This document shows, piece by piece, positions 61,156-64,000 of a stretch of 64,000 bases of DNA; the stretch's first letter is position 1, and every line of letters begins with the position of its first letter. The position numbers were made by a program, and so were the translations under genes. This DNA comes from Pseudomonadota bacterium (GTDB taxonomy: Bacteria > Pseudomonadota > Alphaproteobacteria > Sphingomonadales > Sphingomonadaceae): contig JBCBSU010000001.1 of NCBI GenBank assembly GCA_039818985.1, positions 2,320,367 to 2,384,366 of the forward strand, in the 5' to 3' direction. The notes under the pieces are model-generated. The model saw nothing but the letters and a program-made list of their open reading frames with translations. It had not been told where the DNA came from and ran no database searches.

Positions 61156-64000
61156 ATGCTGATCAAGCGCCTGAAACTCTCCGGCTTCAAAAGCTTTGTC
61201 GACCCGACCGAATTGCATATCGAGCCGGGGCTGACCGGTATTGTCGGTCCCAATGGCTGCGGCAAATCCAACCTGCTCGAGGCGATTCGCTGGGTGATGG
61301 GCGAGAACTCGCCCAAATCCATGCGCGGCGGCGGTATGGAAGATGTCATCTTTGCCGGAACCGAACGCCGCCCGTCGCGCGACTTTGCAGAGGTGACGCT
61401 GCTTGCCGAGCGCCAGCGTGGCGACGTTGTGCATCTGCTGGGCGACACCAAGCGCAGCGAAGAAGAGGCCAATGACAATAATCCGCTCTTCGGCGATAGC
61501 GACGATCCCGAGCTGGAGATTGTCCGCCGCATCGAACGCGATGCCGGGTCGGCCTATCGCGCCAATGGCCGTGATGTCCGCGCCAAGGATGTGTCGCTGA
61601 TCTTTGCCGATGCCGCCACCGGGGCGCACTCACCGGCACTGGTGAGTCAGGGACGTATCGCCGCCGCGATTGCCGCCAAGCCTGCGGAACGGCGTCAGAT
61701 GCTCGAGGAAGCAGCAGGGATCTCCGGCCTGCATGTGCGGCGCAAGGATGCAGAGCAGAAGCTACGCGCCGCCGAAACCAATATGGCACGGCTCGAGGAC
61801 ATCCTCGCCGAACAGGATGCGCGCGCGGCGCATCTGAAAAAACAGGCGCGCGCCGCCGAACGTTACAAGAAGCTGAGCGAGCAGATCCGCACTGCCGAGG
61901 CGCGACTGATCTATGCCCGGTGGAAGCTGGCAGCGGACAGCGCCAAGGCCGCAAAAGCCGAGGCAGAAGCCGCCGAGGCGCGGGTCAGTCAGGGCCAGGC
62001 CGCGCTGGAAAGTGCGCAGACAAAACAGAATGAAACCACGCGCGCGCTGGCCGATGCCCGCAGCGCCGTCGAGCAAGCACGCCAGCGCAGCAGTGACGCA
62101 GCGCACCATCTGGCGACGCTCACTGCCGAGCGCGACCGCGCCGAGGCGCGTCTCGGCGATCTGCAACAACAGGCGAACCGAATCGAGGAAGACCGGGCGC
62201 GTGAAGACCGGCTGACCCATGATGCCGCTGCCGCGCTGGAAGCACTGGAAGAAGAAGCAGCGGAACTGGCCGCGAAAATCAAGACGATCGATGCCGATTT
62301 ACCACAGCGTAAGGCAGCGCATGACAATGCCGAGCGCGCGGTGCGCGAAACCGAGGTCGAACTGGCGCGTGCCAGCGCCGAGGCCGCACGAATCGAAGCC
62401 GATATCCGCGTAACCGAGGCGGCGTTCGACAATGCTCGCGGGCAATTGACCGAAGCCGAACGCGCACAGGCTGCTCTGGCCGCAGCCGAAGCGGCACTAG
62501 AAGATAACGACGTACTCACCCGCCAATGGGAAGAAGCCAAATCGGCATCGGATGCCGCCGAAAAGGCCATCACCGAGACCGAAGCAAAAGTACAATCTCT
62601 GGCCGAGCAACGCACCGCCATGCAACGTGCAAAGCAGGATGCCGAAGCAGAACTGTCCGCAGCGCGCGCTGAATTGAGTGGCCTCAGCCGCGAACATGAT
62701 GCGCTGGAGCGCGATCTCGCCAAGCGACAAAGTGGCACCAGGCTGATTGACCAGCTGAGCGCTGATAGCGGCTATGAGCGCGCCCTTGCGGCAGCGCTGG
62801 GCGATACGCTCAATGCCGGGCTGGCCGATCACGGTGGCGACAATGCGCGCTATTGGTCGGGCCAGGCGAGCGAAGCCCCCGATACCCTGCCCGCAGGCTC
62901 CACCCGCCTCGCCGATCATGTCACAGCACCGGCAGAGCTGGCAGCGCGTTTGCAGGCGATACTGGTGTGCGACCGTGATGAAGGACAGGCATTGGCGCCA
63001 GGCCAGCGGCTGGTCACGCGTGACGGGGCGCTGCGCCGCTGGGATGGCTATGCAGCGCGCGGCGAACAGTCAGGCGCGGCGGAGCGGCTGGAACGCACCA
63101 ACAGGCTCGCCGAACTCAAGACAATCATCGCGGGAAATGAAGCGGTGCTGGCGCGGCACCAGACAGCGCTCGACACGGCGCAGACAGCGCTCGAGAACGC
63201 ACAACAGCAGACCCGCCAAGCCGAGGCCGCGCGCGCCGGCGCGCATGAAACGCATCGCCAGGCATTGCGCGATCTGGACACGGCTGAATTTGCGCGCCAG
63301 CGCAATGCCGAGCGACTGGCCGATCTTGGTGAACGGCGCGAACGCAGCGCGAATGCTATGACCAGCGCCAAAGCCGCCCTGGCCGAGGCTGAAGCCGCGC
63401 GTGCTGCACTGCCCGATGGTGCGGCACAGAAGCAGCGGCTGGTCGAGATGGAACAACAGAGCGAGACGATGCGCGCGGCGCTGCAAAAGGCACAGGCAGA
63501 GCTGGCCGCAGCCGAACAATCGGCAGCACAGACCAGCGAGCGGCTGGCGGTGGTCAAGGCAGAGATACGCGGCTGGCAGGCGCGCTCGGGCGAGGCCGAC
63601 CAGCGGTTGCAGGAACTCGGCCGCCGCGCCGGGGAAATCAGCGCCGAGCAAAAGCGCATCGCCGAACAGCCGGAAAAGCTCGCCCGCGCCATTGCCGAGG
63701 CCGAAGCCAAACGCACCGAGATCGACGCCACGCTCAGCCGCCATATCGAAACGCTCAACACCGCCGAAACCGCAGTCAGCGAAGCCGAGGCCGCCAGCCG
63801 TGACATTGCCGAGGCGTTGGCCCAGGCGCGCGAGGGCCGCGCGGCAGCGCGCACCCGGGCGGAAAATGCCGATATGCGCCGCGTCGAAATGGGCCGTATT
63901 TCAGGCGAGCGCTTTTCCTGCTCACCCCCGCTGCTGCCCGAAACCTGCGATTTCGACGAAGATGATGTCGGCGAGGCGGAGGCTGAGTCTGCCGAACTCG
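61156..64000 (+). CDS. smc: Chromosome segregation protein SMC; C-terminal part beyond window
   Basis: Open from ATG 61156 to the right edge (948 codons); full-length SMC is about 1150-1200. The N-terminal head has Walker A GIVGPNGCGKSNLLEAIRWV and the Q-loop region VIFAGTERRP. Two long coiled-coil arms rich in Ala, Glu and Arg follow, with a hinge around residues 530-640 (YERALAAALGDTLNAG...LVTRDGALRRWDGY). The C-terminal signature and Walker B are missing because of the edge. The coil is unusually Ala-rich. Condensin subunit that organises the chromosome; ScpA/ScpB genes are not in the window. Confidence 0.96.
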   Translation, partial: MLIKRLKLSGFKSFVDPTELHIEPGLTGIVGPNGCGKSNLLEAIRWVMGENSPKSMRGGGMEDVIFAGTERRPSRDFAEVTLLAERQRGDVVHLLGDTKRSEEEANDNNPLFGDSDDPELEIVRRIERDAGSAYRANGRDVRAKDVSLIFADAATGAHSPALVSQGRIAAAIAAKPAERRQMLEEAAGISGLHVRRKDAEQKLRAAETNMARLEDILAEQDARAAHLKKQARAAERYKKLSEQIRTAEARLIYARWKLAADSAKAAKAEAEAAEARVSQGQAALESAQTKQNETTRALADARSAVEQARQRSSDAAHHLATLTAERDRAEARLGDLQQQANRIEEDRAREDRLTHDAAAALEALEEEAAELAAKIKTIDADLPQRKAAHDNAERAVRETEVELARASAEAARIEADIRVTEAAFDNARGQLTEAERAQAALAAAEAALEDNDVLTRQWEEAKSASDAAEKAITETEAKVQSLAEQRTAMQRAKQDAEAELSAARAELSGLSREHDALERDLAKRQSGTRLIDQLSADSGYERALAAALGDTLNAGLADHGGDNARYWSGQASEAPDTLPAGSTRLADHVTAPAELAARLQAILVCDRDEGQALAPGQRLVTRDGALRRWDGYAARGEQSGAAERLERTNRLAELKTIIAGNEAVLARHQTALDTAQTALENAQQQTRQAEAARAGAHETHRQALRDLDTAEFARQRNAERLADLGERRERSANAMTSAKAALAEAEAARAALPDGAAQKQRLVEMEQQSETMRAALQKAQAELAAAEQSAAQTSERLAVVKAEIRGWQARSGEADQRLQELGRRAGEISAEQKRIAEQPEKLARAIAEAEAKRTEIDATLSRHIETLNTAETAVSEAEAASRDIAEALAQAREGRAAARTRAENADMRRVEMGRISGERFSCSPPLLPETCDFDEDDVGEAEAESAEL

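Noticed and set aside
1-64000. CRISPR array, prophage or insertion sequence
   Set aside because: No regularly spaced repeat-spacer series, transposase, integrase or phage structural gene was seen on either strand. The only repeats are short tandem units and extragenic palindromes.

Overview
The window is a compact, GC-rich bacterial chromosome segment from an alphaproteobacterium, most likely of the order Sphingomonadales. The evidence is the gene content: a very large NAD-type glutamate dehydrogenase, a PAS_5 protein, a FYDLN-acid protein (TIGR02300), DUF1489, the run mutY-DUF721-DsbA-smc, an archaeal-looking CDC48 ATPase and an aroA/cmk/rpsA/ihfB block. Genes are dense, many overlap by ATGA, and nothing looks like a prophage, integrated plasmid, insertion sequence or CRISPR array.

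Layout. 1-5005: glutamate dehydrogenase (cut by the left edge) and a PAS protein, both minus strand. 5216: tRNA-Thr. 5367-11259: RND multidrug efflux operon (adaptor, pump, outer-membrane channel). 11593-13046: glucokinase plus a small membrane protein. 13053-13791: a DCC-family thiol protein and a 60-residue gene followed by a large stem-loop. 14211-19606: an OxyR-like regulator without cysteines and a tripartite export operon whose ABC protein has lost all its ATPase motifs. 19631-22623: molybdopterin synthesis genes moaA-D-E-C after a TauE-type permease. 22642: tRNA-Leu. 22868-29074: ihfB, rpsA, cmk, three inserted genes and aroA. 29277-30154: FYDLN protein, tRNA-Ala, GIY-YIG protein. 30170-35426: a fatty-acid or terpenoid type catabolic cluster (SDR, two acyl-CoA dehydrogenase family proteins, enoyl-CoA hydratase, MDR reductase) interrupted by two palindromic repeats. 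35535-39949: two solute-binding lipoproteins, DUF4112, and a CPBP protease. 39933-42209: bchE-bchJ, bacteriochlorophyll synthesis genes, behind a promoter with FNR-like and tandem PpsR/CrtJ-like sites. 42293-49926: NTF2-like protein, XRE regulator, DPP-IV peptidase, CDC48 ATPase, a candidate small RNA, a LysR regulator and a cyclophilin. 50167-64000: MgtE, a DUF3857 transglutaminase, DUF1489, FrnE, NudC, a serine hydrolase, mutY, DUF721, two DsbA-like proteins and the first two thirds of smc.

The points most worth following up are: (i) the pseudo-ATPase export system next to a cysteine-free OxyR homologue (14211-19606); (ii) an isolated bchEJ pair with an apparently complete oxygen-responsive photosynthesis promoter, implying a phototrophic or formerly phototrophic host; (iii) two structured non-coding RNA candidates with CU-rich unpaired segments (13519-13593 and 48305-48410); (iv) a relic of the cmk 5' end fused in front of an inserted hydrolase gene. 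All functional calls come from reading motifs and context by eye; no database search was possible.
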